Below, in pieces: positions 9,569 through 20,574 of a stretch of DNA of 64,000 nt. Position numbers and translations under genes: made by a program. Origin of the DNA: Sedimentibacter acidaminivorans (lineage in GTDB: Bacteria > Bacillota > Clostridia > Tissierellales > Sedimentibacteraceae). Below the pieces are notes generated by a model. It was not told where the DNA came from and did no database searches. It saw nothing but the letters and a program-made list of their open reading frames with translations. Each line of letters starts with the position of its first letter. Position 1 is the stretch's first letter. The stretch spans positions 124,001 to 188,000 of the forward strand of contig NZ_JAGGKS010000004.1 in NCBI RefSeq assembly GCF_017873955.1, given 5' to 3'.

Positions 9569-10765
9569 TTATCTGATTAATCTTGCTTTATTTTGATCAA
9601 GTAATTTTTGTAATGTTTCTTCTGGGTTCTTAACTTTTTGTAAGAATATCATAGCAGCTATAATATATGGTTTATAACTAGCTTCCTTGTATAAAGGAAT
9701 TCTATATCTATCAAATACTGATGCATCAACTTCACCTGTTTCACAGCTTACTCCTGTTATATCTGCTGGTAAACAATGTAAATATAAAGCTTTACCATCT
9801 TTAGTTAACTTCATCATTTCTTCTGTACAAGCCCAATCTGTATGTTCTGCATTTTGTTTTAATAATTTTTTTTCTAATTCTTCAATTTCCTTATGTTTTC
9901 CTTCTCCATAAAGATTAGTTCTTTCTTCCATTGCTGCAAATGGAGCCCAGCTCTTTGGATATACTATATCAGCATCTTTGAATGCTTCTTCCATAGAATT
10001 TGTTTTAGTGAACTTTCCACCATATTGCTCTGCATTTTTTCTAGCAACTTCTTCAACCTCTGACATAACTTCATATCCTTCAGGATGAGCTAGTGTAACA
10101 TCCATACCAAATCTAGTCATAAGAGCTATTACACCTTGAGGAACTGATAATGGCTTTCCATAAGAAGGTGAATATGCCCAAGTCATAGCTATTTTTTTAC
10201 CTTTAAGATTTTCAACTCCGCCAAACTCATGGATTATATGAAGCATATCCGCCATTGATTGTGTTGGATGATCTATATCACATTGAAGATTTACTATTGT
10301 TGGTCTTTGATTTAAAACTCCATCTTTATATCCTTCTTCAACATATTCTGCAACACTTTTTTGATAAGTATGGCCTTTTCCAATATACATATCATCACGA
10401 ATACCTATTACGTCTGCCATAAATGAAATCATATTCGATGTTTCTTTTACTGTTTCACCATGAGCTATTTGTGATTTTCCTTCGTCTAAATCTTGAATTT
10501 CTAATCCCAAAAGGTTACATGCTGATGCAAAAGAAAATCTTGTTCTTGTAGAATTGTCTCTAAATAAAGATATTCCTAGACCTGAGTCAAATATTTTAGG
10601 ACTGATATTATTTTCTCTTAAATATCTTAATGTATCTGCTACTGTAAATATTGCTTCTAATTCATCTTGAGTTTTATCCCATGTTAAGAAAAAATCATCA
10701 TGGTAAAGATTCTCACAATCTAATCCTTTAAGTGTTTCCATTAATTTATTAAAATCCATATTCAT
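9569..10765 (-). CDS. ygeW: YgeW family carbamoyltransferase
   Basis: Aspartate/ornithine transcarbamoylase-fold enzyme of 398 residues. The carbamoyl phosphate site is seen in DNSTRTRFSFASA (STRT motif), the HPTQ motif in IDHPTQSMAD, and the C-terminal HCLPAD loop. The enzyme is longer than standard ornithine transcarbamoylases (about 330), as is usual for YgeW. ATG start with an AAGGAG. It directly follows ygeX. In the operon it would release or accept a carbamoyl group on a ureido compound, supplying carbamoyl phosphate to ArcC. The physiological amine partner is not fixed. Confidence 0.93.
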   Translation of the reverse strand: MNMDFNKLMETLKGLDCENLYHDDFFLTWDKTQDELEAIFTVADTLRYLRENNISPKIFDSGLGISLFRDNSTRTRFSFASACNLLGLEIQDLDEGKSQIAHGETVKETSNMISFMADVIGIRDDMYIGKGHTYQKSVAEYVEEGYKDGVLNQRPTIVNLQCDIDHPTQSMADMLHIIHEFGGVENLKGKKIAMTWAYSPSYGKPLSVPQGVIALMTRFGMDVTLAHPEGYEVMSEVEEVARKNAEQYGGKFTKTNSMEEAFKDADIVYPKSWAPFAAMEERTNLYGEGKHKEIEELEKKLLKQNAEHTDWACTEEMMKLTKDGKALYLHCLPADITGVSCETGEVDASVFDRYRIPLYKEASYKPYIIAAMIFLQKVKNPEETLQKLLDQNKARLIR

Positions 10766-10805
10766 ATTAATAATTCTCCTTTTATTGTCTTTTTATTGTA
10801 TATTT

Positions 10806-12014
10806 TTATTTGTTTGAATGTAATCCATTCCACACTATATCTCTATAATTTGCAAAGTCCGTGTCGCCTTCTGTACTAAAGCAAAGTACAATAGAATTTT
10901 TATCAAGTTTTAAAGATTCTTTAATGTCTTTCAATTCTTCTAACGTCATAACTTGAGATACAACACCTGCTGAAGCGGCTCCACTTTCACCAGAAATAAT
11001 TCTTTCATCACCCTTAAGTGGATTACCTAAAACTCTCATTCCATGGGCTGCTGTTGAATCAGGCACCGATAAAAAGTTTTCAGCATTTGCATTAAGAACA
11101 GGCCATCCAACTGTAACTGGTTCACCACATGCTAGACCTGCCATAATAGTGTTCATTTCACCTGTAACAGGATGGAGTTTACCATCATCAGCTTTTGCAG
11201 TTTTATACAAACATGCTGCTTTATCAGGCTCAACTATTGTAATTATAGGTTTATCATCTTCATAAACCGAAGAGAAAAATCCAGTAACTGCCGATGAAAG
11301 TGAACCTACTCCCGCTTGCAAGAAAATATGTGTAGGTTTTTTATTTAGCTTTTCTAACTCTAAATATGCTTCGTATGCCATTGTCATGTAACCTTGCATA
11401 ATCCAAGTTGGAATATCTTCATAACCCTCCCAGGATGTATCCTGAACCATTACATAACCATTTTTTTCTGCTAATTCGTTGCAATACCTAACAGTATCAT
11501 CATAATTCCACTCTGTTATTTCACATGTAGCACCATGAGCTCTAATTCTATCTCTTCTTTCAAGAGAACTTCCTTTAGGCATATAAACAATTGCTTTTTG
11601 TTTAAGCTGCTCAGCAGTCCAAGCAATTCCTCTTCCGTGGTTTCCATCTGTTGCAGTTATAAATGTTAATTCTCCTAGTTCCTTTTTAATATCATCTGAC
11701 ATTAAAACTTTATAAGGGAGATCTTCTATACTTTTTCCTAATCTGTTAGCTATATACTGACCAATTGCAAAACTGCCTCCTAAAACTTTAAACGCATTTA
11801 AACCAAATCTATATGATTCATCTTTTATAAAAAAATCCTTTAAACCTATATATTTTGACAATTCATTTAATTCTACTAAAGGGGTTTCTGTATATTGTTC
11901 AAAGCTCGAATGAAATTTAAGTGTTTTTTTTGCAACTTCTTCATTTAAAAAATCTAATGATACCTTTTTTCTTTTAGTGACATCATTTTTCACTAACTCA
12001 TACATTTCTAACAC
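10806..12014 (-). CDS. ygeX: Diaminopropionate ammonia-lyase (PLP dependent)
   Basis: Fold-type II pyridoxal-phosphate enzyme that converts 2,3-diaminopropionate to pyruvate and ammonia. The PLP lysine lies in NAFKVLGGSFAI. The phosphate loop and later glycine-rich motifs (ATDGNHGRGIAW, QAGVGSLSSAV, GESGAASAG) are intact. I choose GTG at 12012-12014 because AGAGGT lies six bases before it; a TTG at 12030-12032 and an ATG at 12003-12005 are in the same frame but worse spaced. About 402 residues. It is the first gene after the sigma-54 promoter and opens the purine/urate catabolism operon. Confidence 0.93.
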   Translation of the reverse strand: MLEMYELVKNDVTKRKKVSLDFLNEEVAKKTLKFHSSFEQYTETPLVELNELSKYIGLKDFFIKDESYRFGLNAFKVLGGSFAIGQYIANRLGKSIEDLPYKVLMSDDIKKELGELTFITATDGNHGRGIAWTAEQLKQKAIVYMPKGSSLERRDRIRAHGATCEITEWNYDDTVRYCNELAEKNGYVMVQDTSWEGYEDIPTWIMQGYMTMAYEAYLELEKLNKKPTHIFLQAGVGSLSSAVTGFFSSVYEDDKPIITIVEPDKAACLYKTAKADDGKLHPVTGEMNTIMAGLACGEPVTVGWPVLNANAENFLSVPDSTAAHGMRVLGNPLKGDERIISGESGAASAGVVSQVMTLEELKDIKESLKLDKNSIVLCFSTEGDTDFANYRDIVWNGLHSNK

Positions 12015-12056
12015 ATTTCTACCTCTTTTCAATAAATTATATATACTTGTTCAATA

Positions 12057-12073
12057 AGCAATTTCTATGCCAA
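12057..12073 (-). promoter_or_regulatory. Sigma-54 promoter of the ygeX operon
   Basis: On the minus strand TTGGCAT-AGAAA-TTGCT matches the -24/-12 sigma-54 consensus (TGGCAC, five bases, TTGCW) with correct spacing and one mismatch. It ends about 43 bases upstream of the chosen ygeX start. The adjacent gene encodes a sigma-54 activator. Confidence 0.85.
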
Positions 12074-12194
12074 CTTGTTTTTTTATTTTTATTATTGTTG
12101 TTTTTTTTAATTAAAATATTCATTGAAAAATCAACTTGTACACATTTTTATAAAAATTATTAATTTAAATAAACAAAACAACAATTAAACAAAT

Positions 12195-12292
12195 TTATCA
12201 ATTTGATATTTTTTTATCAATTTGATAAACTTGCATTTTCTGATATTTAGCCATAATTTCAATCTTTATCAAATTTTTATCATTTTGATAAA
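12195..12292. promoter_or_regulatory. Array of TTTATCAA/TTGATAAA palindromes (activator binding sites)
   Basis: Three palindromes lie in 98 bases: TATCAA-T-TTGATA at 12196-12208, TTTATCAA-T-TTGATAAA at 12213-12229, and TTTATCA-TTT-TGATAAA at 12276-12292. A half site TTTATCAAA lies at 12265-12273. They sit about 120-220 bases upstream of the sigma-54 promoter, the usual distance for enhancer sites of bacterial enhancer-binding proteins. The likely binder is the product of the neighbouring activator gene. Confidence 0.75.
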
Positions 12293-12294
12293 AA

Positions 12295-12331
12295 AAGAAC
12301 TAAGCTATTAACAGCTCAGTTCTTTTTTTTA
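12295..12331. terminator. Rho-independent terminator after the sigma-54 activator gene
   Basis: AAGAACTAAGCT and its near-complement AGCTCAGTTCTT form a stem with a short loop, flanked by an A run on one side and a T run on the other. It stops transcripts of the activator gene just before they enter the enhancer array. Confidence 0.85.
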
Positions 12332-12337
12332 TAAATT

Positions 12338-14071
12338 TTATAATTTTCTATATAATGTTGCAATTCCTATTCCAAGTGCTTTTGCAGCAGATGCTTTACC
12401 CTCTGTCGTATCACCAAAATGCTCTATAGCCTTCTTTATTTCATTTTGTTCTAATTCTTTAAGTGTTTTAATACCTCCGGTTTTATCGTTTCTTTTAGTA
12501 TCTGAGTTACTACTGTGTTTTCTTATATTAATTGGTATTGCATTGTTATCAACTATACCATCTTCCATCATATTTACCATAAACTCTACAGTATTTTCGA
12601 GTTCTCTCACATTCCCATACCATGGATATTCAACTAGCTTTTTCATTGTTTCTTGTTCAATTTTAATGAAATTTTTACCAAAAAGCTTTCTATAGTAATG
12701 AATGAAATAAAAAATCAAATCTACTATATCTTCTTTTCTTTCTCTCAATGGTGGAATTTCCACAGGTATTACATTCAATCTATAATATAAATCTTCCCTA
12801 AATTTATTTTGTGTAATCATTTCTTTTAAATTTTTATTTGTTGCGGCTATAATTCTTACATCTAGAGGTATGACTTGATTTGAACCTATTCTAGTTATTT
12901 TTTTATTTTGTATTACTCTTAACAATTTTGACTGTAAATATATAGGCATGTCTCCTATTTCATCTAAAAATATAACCCCATTATTTGCAAGCTCAAATTT
13001 TCCTATTTTACCTGTTGGATCAGCACCAGTAAATGCTCCTTTAACATAACCAAACAATTCACTTTCAAGAAGTGGTTCTGGTATCGCTGCACAGTTTATT
13101 GCTACAAACCTATTTTTTCTTCGATCGGAATTTTGCCATATAGCTGTTGCTACAACTTCTTTCCCACTACCGCTTTCTCCTGTAATCAATACTGTTGAAA
13201 ATGAATCCGATATTTTTTTTATTTCTTCTTTAAGTTTTTTTGTTGCCTGACTGCTACCAACAATATTTTCCGAGTTCAATGTATTAACTGTAGAAGTCAT
13301 AGCATAAATTTCAGATTGAATTCCCTTCAAATCTTTAAACAGTAAAACATGCTTGTATACTGGATTTTCTGGGATATCAAAAATATCTCCAATTACAGTA
13401 TCCACATTTTCACCTATTTTAATTCTATACTCTTTGCTGTTGTTAACCATGTCACCAGTTTCTGTTATATCAATATGTTCATTATTAATTATCCTTTTTA
13501 TTCCCAATTGCCTTTTAGCACTTGGATTTATAGTATCAACGTTACCATTCTTATTGATAATAATTGCACCTTCATCCATGCTCCTAATAATTATCTTTAG
13601 CATATCAAACATTGCAACTTTACTTTTTTCTTCTTCGTCTTCATGTGCTTTAGTTACTATAAAATCAGATATTTGCTCTAAGAATGCTAAATAGCTATCT
13701 AAATTATTTACTATGACATCTCTTGATTTTTCATTGGAGCATGCCATACCAATAACTCCGATAATTTCATCATTCATTATGATTGGAGTAGATATCTCAA
13801 ACGTTTCTTTACACTCATCTTTAATTTTACAATTTTTACACTTTATATCTTTTCGAGGCTCATAAATTATCTGTCTCTTGCCTGTTTTTATAGCATGCTT
13901 GTATACATGTGAATTTTCAGATACGTCCTTGTTAACATCTTCACTAAATATACCTGTACCTGCAACTCTAATCAATTTAAAATTGACAACTTCAACATCA
14001 ACTTTAGCAATTTCAGCAGTAATATTTGCATATTTCTGAACTGTATCAGAAATACATGACAAATCGTACAT
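12338..14071 (-). CDS. Sigma-54-dependent transcriptional activator (PAS, AAA+, Fis-type HTH)
   Basis: Enhancer-binding protein. The N-terminal about 150 residues look like a sensory domain with a cysteine cluster (CKNCKIKDEC), followed by a PAS-like domain. The AAA+ domain has the Walker A GESGSGKE, the sigma-54 contact loop GAFTGA, Walker B VIFLDEIGDM, and an R-finger region. The C-terminus is a Fis-type helix-turn-helix ending at ATLYRKL, slightly short of the usual tail. I prefer ATG at 14069-14071; an in-frame GTG at 14078-14080 is too close to the GAGG. It lies head-to-tail with the purine operon and is probably its regulator, with a purine or related metabolite as signal. Confidence 0.93.
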   Translation of the reverse strand: MYDLSCISDTVQKYANITAEIAKVDVEVVNFKLIRVAGTGIFSEDVNKDVSENSHVYKHAIKTGKRQIIYEPRKDIKCKNCKIKDECKETFEISTPIIMNDEIIGVIGMACSNEKSRDVIVNNLDSYLAFLEQISDFIVTKAHEDEEEKSKVAMFDMLKIIIRSMDEGAIIINKNGNVDTINPSAKRQLGIKRIINNEHIDITETGDMVNNSKEYRIKIGENVDTVIGDIFDIPENPVYKHVLLFKDLKGIQSEIYAMTSTVNTLNSENIVGSSQATKKLKEEIKKISDSFSTVLITGESGSGKEVVATAIWQNSDRRKNRFVAINCAAIPEPLLESELFGYVKGAFTGADPTGKIGKFELANNGVIFLDEIGDMPIYLQSKLLRVIQNKKITRIGSNQVIPLDVRIIAATNKNLKEMITQNKFREDLYYRLNVIPVEIPPLRERKEDIVDLIFYFIHYYRKLFGKNFIKIEQETMKKLVEYPWYGNVRELENTVEFMVNMMEDGIVDNNAIPINIRKHSSNSDTKRNDKTGGIKTLKELEQNEIKKAIEHFGDTTEGKASAAKALGIGIATLYRKL

Positions 14072-14120
14072 ATATTTCACCGTCCTCTAATAATAAATAA
14101 CATTATTACTTTTATTTTAG

Positions 14121-14696
14121 TTAATGCCTTGGGTTTCTTCTAACCGAAAGTACTGCCTTTAAAACAGCTGTTGTCACTTCTAACCCTGATTTACTGAACT
14201 CCTGCTTTTTACTTTCGATTTCATCTCTTGTTGCTACGATATACAAAGGCTTGAGATTGTTTAATGCTAAAGCTACTATATCATCTCTACAGCGATCGCA
14301 TTTGCAACAATTCATTTTTTGAAGAGTTATATCTAGTTTTTCCATGACTAAACCCTCCATAACATTATATATTATAATACCACTTTTTTCTTCCTCACAA
14401 TATTCGTCATCTTGAATTATATCAATTACGCTATTATCTATATTTTGAGAAGCACTTTCATCTTGTTCTGTTTTTTTAATATCATTTGAGTTTAAATCTT
14501 CATCCTCTGATTTTTGGACTTCATTTAAATATACTTTATTTGCATTTATAGATACTAGCCCTTCTGGATACATTTCATCATTGTCGGAATTATCTTTAAC
14601 GCCATCTGAATCCTTTTCACTATTTTTTTTCAGATTTGTGGGCATTATTTTTTTATACATCAATTCCTTATCAAATGATTTTTTTGCCTTAGCCAT
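14121..14696 (-). CDS. ComFB-domain protein with acidic N-terminal extension
   Basis: The C-terminal about 85 residues match the late competence protein ComFB family, with the cysteine group CCKCDRCRDDIVALALN typical of it. Homologues of this domain elsewhere bind cyclic dinucleotides; whether this one does is unknown. The first about 100 residues are charged, rich in Asp, Glu, Asn and Ser, and low in complexity. It starts three bases after the ParA-type gene with a ribosome binding site (AGAGGAA) inside that gene, so the two are translationally linked. No other competence genes are seen nearby. Confidence 0.8.
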   Translation of the reverse strand: MAKAKKSFDKELMYKKIMPTNLKKNSEKDSDGVKDNSDNDEMYPEGLVSINANKVYLNEVQKSEDEDLNSNDIKKTEQDESASQNIDNSVIDIIQDDEYCEEEKSGIIIYNVMEGLVMEKLDITLQKMNCCKCDRCRDDIVALALNNLKPLYIVATRDEIESKKQEFSKSGLEVTTAVLKAVLSVRRNPRH

Positions 14697-14698
14697 CG

Positions 14699-15460
14699 TT
14701 ATATTCCTCTCTTAATAAGTTCATTTACAAAGCTTAAATAATCTTCGGTAGCACCATTTTTAGGTGAATATTGATGAATATTTTGCTGGCTTGTCTGCGC
14801 TTCCATTACTGCTACACTAGCACGTATCGTTGATTTATACAAACTTGTTCCAAGCTCTGTTGCTATTAGTTCAGCTGTACCCTTTATCTCTTTACTTAAT
14901 ATCGTTCTCTTATTAAACTTTGTTAGCAAAATTCCTTCTATTTTTAAATTAGGATTACAATATGTTTTAACTCTTTTAATTGTTTCTGACAACTGAGCAA
15001 TTCCTTGCAAACTAAAAATATCAGATAACATTGGTATTATTATATAATCTGAAGCTGTAAATGCATTGACAGTTAAAATGCTTAATGCTGGAGGTGTATC
15101 GATAAATATGTAATCATATTTATCTTTTACTGAACTAAGTGCTTCCTTAAGTAAAAACTCTCTTCCGGTCTGTGTAAACTCCAATTCTATACCACTTAAA
15201 AGTATGTTAGATGCAATAATGTCAAATGATTCTGTTCTTTGTATTGAAAAGGAAGTTTTAACTTCTTCTTTTAAAACCTCATAAATTGTAGGACAATCTT
15301 CAGTTTCAGCACCTGCACTAAAACTTAAATTGGATTGTGAATCAAGGTCTACGCATAAAACCTTAAAACCTTTAAGTTTAAATCCAGCCGCAATAGCCCC
15401 TGTTGTAGTGGTTTTTCCCACTCCACCTTTTTGATTAGATATAGAAATTACTTTTCCCAT
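14699..15460 (-). CDS. ParA/Soj-family ATPase
   Basis: Deviant Walker A ATPase of 253 residues with KGGVGKTTTTG at the N-terminus, DLDSQSNLS and FIDTPPALS. Family members position DNA or protein cargo in the cell. No parB-like partner follows; instead a ComFB-domain gene does. ATG start behind AAGGAG. This may be an orphan ParA/MinD-type positioning protein rather than the chromosome segregation Soj, which is normally beside parB. Confidence 0.9.
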   Translation of the reverse strand: MGKVISISNQKGGVGKTTTTGAIAAGFKLKGFKVLCVDLDSQSNLSFSAGAETEDCPTIYEVLKEEVKTSFSIQRTESFDIIASNILLSGIELEFTQTGREFLLKEALSSVKDKYDYIFIDTPPALSILTVNAFTASDYIIIPMLSDIFSLQGIAQLSETIKRVKTYCNPNLKIEGILLTKFNKRTILSKEIKGTAELIATELGTSLYKSTIRASVAVMEAQTSQQNIHQYSPKNGATEDYLSFVNELIKRGI

Positions 15461-15581
15461 TTGGTTAAAGCTCCTTTAAATTAAGTTACATTTATTAAAT
15501 TGTAACAAAAAAATCGTATTTTAACAATACAATTTTTAAATTCGACATTATTTTATCTTACTTAATTTTTTGCAAAATAAA

Positions 15582-15612
15582 ACCGGGACTACTAATCCCG
15601 ATTTATTTTTTG
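15582..15612 (-). terminator. groESL operon terminator
   Basis: CGGGATTAGTAGTCCCG on the minus strand forms a short GC-rich hairpin followed by TTTTATTTT. It lies about 90 bases after the groEL stop. The remainder of 15461-15694 shows no gene. Confidence 0.85.
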
Positions 15613-15694
15613 TTTGAAACTGCATTAGCATATTGGCAACATTACGATTTTTTCAATCTATAAATCCATTGAATTCAATGAGTTCACAGATTTA

Positions 15695-17347
<1,653 letters not shown>

Positions 17348-17353
17348 TTATTT

Positions 17354-17635
<282 letters not shown>

Positions 17636-17705
17636 TTATATTTCCTCCTATTTTTTATTTAATGCTAATATTTACTTGAAATATTAATAAATTTGTTTCG
17701 GGTTG

Positions 17706-17732
17706 TTAGCACTCGTCTCAATAGAGTGCTAA
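17706..17732. promoter_or_regulatory. CIRCE element (HrcA operator)
   Basis: TTAGCACTC, nine bases, GAGTGCTAA matches the CIRCE consensus exactly. It lies about 70 bases upstream of groES, so the operon should be repressed by HrcA and released by heat shock. hrcA is not in this window. Confidence 0.98.
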
Positions 17733-17937
17733 CACTTAGTGTTTATATAATACTCAATAGTAGTATTGTTTTCAAGTGCTATTTTAACATGATTTTTCTC
17801 ATTTAAAGTCATTATGTGACTATATTGTTGCAATTTGATATCTATACTTTTAATTAATCTTTTTTTCTTTATTTTACTTAATATTTCATTTTTTACTATA
17901 AAAAAAACAAAGGGTTTATTCTTTTATCAAAAAACAG

Positions 17938-17966
17938 TTGATGAATTTTACATATTTTGATATAGT
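17938..17966 (+). promoter_or_regulatory. Sigma-A type promoter of fba
   Basis: TTGATG at 17938-17943 and TATAGT at 17961-17966 are 17 bases apart, about 60 bases ahead of the fba start. Between the CIRCE element and this promoter (17733-17937) I see no gene. Confidence 0.55.
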
Positions 17967-18025
17967 ATAGTAAATATTACAATTAATATATCACATATAA
18001 TCATATATATTCTAGGAGGTTTAAA

Positions 18026-18955
18026 ATGGGTCTTGTTACATCAAAAGAAATGTTTAAAAAAGCTTATGAAGGCAATTATGCAGTTGGTGCATTTAATGTA
18101 AACAACATGGAAATTATTCAAGGTATAGTAGATGCGGCTAAACAAGAAAATGCACCTCTAATTTTACAAGTTTCTGCTGGTGCTAGAAAATATGCAAATC
18201 CAATTTATTTAAGAAAACTTGTTGAAGCTGCTATAGAAGATTCTGGACTAGATATAGTTTTGCATCTAGATCATGGCGATAGCTTTGAAATTTGCAAATC
18301 ATGTGTTGATGGTGGATTTTCTTCTGTAATGATTGATGGATCAAAGTTATCTTTTGAAGAAAACATAGCTCTAACTAAAAGAGTTGTAGAATATGCCCAT
18401 GACAAAGGTGTAGTGGTAGAAGCAGAACTGGGAAAACTTGCAGGTGTTGAAGATGCTGTAAAAGTTAATACTAAAGATGCTACCTACACAGACCCTGATG
18501 AAGCAGCAGAGTTTGTTCATAGAACTGGTGTAGATTCTCTTGCTATAGCAATAGGAACAAGCCACGGAGCTTATAAATTCAAAGGTGACCCTAGTCTGGA
18601 TTTTGAAAGATTAGAAAAAATAAGCAAATTATTGCCTAATTTTCCTCTAGTTCTTCATGGTTCATCTTCTGTACCAAAGGAATTTGTTGATTTATGTAAT
18701 AAATATGGTGGGAAAATACCAGGTGCTGCTGGTGTCCCTGAAGAAATGCTTCTCAAGGCTTCTAAAATGGCAGTTTGTAAAATTAATATTGATACTGATC
18801 TAAGACTTGCCATGACAGCATGTATCAGACAAATTTTAGTTGAAAATCCTTCCGAATTTGACCCTAGAAAATATTTAGGACCTGGAAGAGATGCAATTAG
18901 AGATATGGTTTCACATAAAATGAGAAATGTATTGGGATGCAGTAATAAAAAATAA
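18026..18955 (+). CDS. fba: Class II fructose-bisphosphate aldolase
   Basis: Zinc-dependent aldolase that splits fructose 1,6-bisphosphate in glycolysis. The 309-residue length and the motifs HLDHGDSFE, MIDGS, VEAELGKLAG and VLHGSSSVP are family hallmarks, as is the C-terminal KYLGPGRDAI. ATG start behind AGGAGG. It stands alone between two terminators. Confidence 0.97.
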   Translation: MGLVTSKEMFKKAYEGNYAVGAFNVNNMEIIQGIVDAAKQENAPLILQVSAGARKYANPIYLRKLVEAAIEDSGLDIVLHLDHGDSFEICKSCVDGGFSSVMIDGSKLSFEENIALTKRVVEYAHDKGVVVEAELGKLAGVEDAVKVNTKDATYTDPDEAAEFVHRTGVDSLAIAIGTSHGAYKFKGDPSLDFERLEKISKLLPNFPLVLHGSSSVPKEFVDLCNKYGGKIPGAAGVPEEMLLKASKMAVCKINIDTDLRLAMTACIRQILVENPSEFDPRKYLGPGRDAIRDMVSHKMRNVLGCSNKK

Positions 18956-18964
18956 TTAAAATTG

Positions 18965-19004
18965 AAGGACTTGAGTCATTTTATTGACCCAAGTCCCTTT
19001 TTAT
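18965..19004. terminator. Terminator after fba
   Basis: GGACTTGAGTCA pairs with TGACCCAAGTCC (one mismatch) around a six-base loop, followed by CTTTTTATT. It also lies directly behind the convergent PQ-loop gene. Confidence 0.9.
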
Positions 19005-19270
19005 TCTTGCTCTAATTTTACTAATTTTATATTTCTTAAATAAAGTATAAAATCCGTTGTTACCATAACTAAATTAAGAATATATAAATAAACTACTCCA
19101 TCATAATTAAATAATATTTTATTTAAAATTCCAAATATATAACCAAGTATCAATATTAATAAAAAATATGGACTTTTCCCCGCTACTGATTTTGATTTAT
19201 AAGATTTATAAATGGAAAAAGGCCATGCTGCCCCAAAACAAAGAAGCATCAACATTTCAAATATACTCAT
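19001..19270 (-). CDS. Small PQ-loop/SemiSWEET-like membrane protein
   Basis: An 89-residue protein with three hydrophobic helices and the pattern AAWPFSIYKSYKSKSVAGKS at residues 14-33, which resembles the PQ-loop of SemiSWEET-type transporters, here as A-WP rather than PQ. Such half-transporters work as dimers; sugar transport is known for some, but the substrate here is unknown. ATG start behind AAGGAGG. Monocistronic by appearance. Confidence 0.65.
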   Translation of the reverse strand: MSIFEMLMLLCFGAAWPFSIYKSYKSKSVAGKSPYFLLILILGYIFGILNKILFNYDGVVYLYILNLVMVTTDFILYLRNIKLVKLEQE

Positions 19271-19344
19271 AATTACCTCCTTAATGTATCAGAAATTCTA
19301 TCTAACATAGTAATACAAAAAACATTTTTGGTCAAGCAGTAACT

Positions 19345-20550
19345 TTACTTCATATTGGGTTTATTCAAACAGGTTGAAACATAATTTTTATCTATAGTAA
19401 CTACTAAATAATATATTTCATCTGCATTATTTTCTTCATTTATAGATCTTTCTATTTGATTTATTAATTCCTTAGGTGGAATTTTAAAATCAACAGGAAT
19501 TACTACATCAAAAATTAAATTTGTATGCGTTTTACCTTTTACTATTCTAAAATCATGCATTGATAGCCTTTCATCTATTGATTTAATAATGACTATTAAT
19601 TGTTCTCTAAGTTTATTTATCTCTTTATCATCAGTTACTACCGGGTCAAGATGTATAACTAAATTGATATCTAAATCTCTGGCAAAATCTCTTTCAATAT
19701 TATCTATCAAATCATGACATATTAAAATATCCTGTTTTGCATCAACCTCTGCATGAACTGTTGCAAAATATTTGCTTGGTCCATAATTATGTACAACTAG
19801 ATCATGTATATTTAATATACCTTCATATTCTATGATTTTATTTTCTATGGACTCAACAAATTCAGGATCTGGTAATTCTCCTAATAATGGATTCATTAAG
19901 TCTTTTAATATATTAATTCCTGAAAACATTATAAACAACGCAACTATCATGCCCATATATCCATCAATTTGATAACCCGTAATTTTAGATACTATAATAG
20001 AAACTAGAACAACAGAAGTAGCAATAACATCATTCCTACTATCCATAGAAGTTGCCTTCATAGTTGTTGAAGATATTTTATCAGCGATTTTTCCGTTAAA
20101 ATAGCTGAGCCAAAGCTTAACAACTATTGATAATATCAATACAAATATCATTATATAGCTAAAGTTTATCGGTTCCGGATTTATTATTTTGTCAAATGAT
20201 GATTTCACGAGCTCTAGTCCTAATAATAATATTACAAATGCAACTATCATTCCTGATATATATTCTATACGTTCATGGCCAAAGGGGTGTTTTTTGTCAG
20301 CAGGTTTACCTGCCATTTTAAATCCTATCAGGGTAATTACAGAAGAACCTGCATCGGATAAATTATTTACACCATCTGCAGTTATTGAAATACTTTTAAA
20401 TATTAGTCCTACTGATATTTTACTAACACAAAGAAATACATTTGATATTATTCCAATTATGCTTCCTAATTTACCATATGCTTCTCTTACAGATGAATCT
20501 TTAGTGTTTTCGTAATCTTTAATAAATTTTTTAATTATAAAATTAGTCAT
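19345..20550 (-). CDS. Cation diffusion facilitator family transporter
   Basis: Membrane antiporter that exports divalent metals such as zinc, iron or manganese. 401 residues, six predicted helices in the N-terminal half, with metal motifs ADGVNNLSDAGSS (helix II) and DSRNDV (helix V), plus HPFGHERIEY. It has the long cytoplasmic tail of the MamB/YdfM-like branch, which carries a second domain after residue 300. ATG start behind AGAGG. The metal cannot be named from sequence. Confidence 0.93.
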   Translation of the reverse strand: MTNFIIKKFIKDYENTKDSSVREAYGKLGSIIGIISNVFLCVSKISVGLIFKSISITADGVNNLSDAGSSVITLIGFKMAGKPADKKHPFGHERIEYISGMIVAFVILLLGLELVKSSFDKIINPEPINFSYIMIFVLILSIVVKLWLSYFNGKIADKISSTTMKATSMDSRNDVIATSVVLVSIIVSKITGYQIDGYMGMIVALFIMFSGINILKDLMNPLLGELPDPEFVESIENKIIEYEGILNIHDLVVHNYGPSKYFATVHAEVDAKQDILICHDLIDNIERDFARDLDINLVIHLDPVVTDDKEINKLREQLIVIIKSIDERLSMHDFRIVKGKTHTNLIFDVVIPVDFKIPPKELINQIERSINEENNADEIYYLVVTIDKNYVSTCLNKPNMK

Positions 20551-20574
20551 CCCACTTACCTCTCTGTTCTTACA

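Noticed and set aside
14699-15460. Chromosome partition locus or replication origin region
   Set aside because: There is a ParA-type ATPase but no ParB, no parS-like palindrome that I can see, and no dnaA, gidA or other origin markers.
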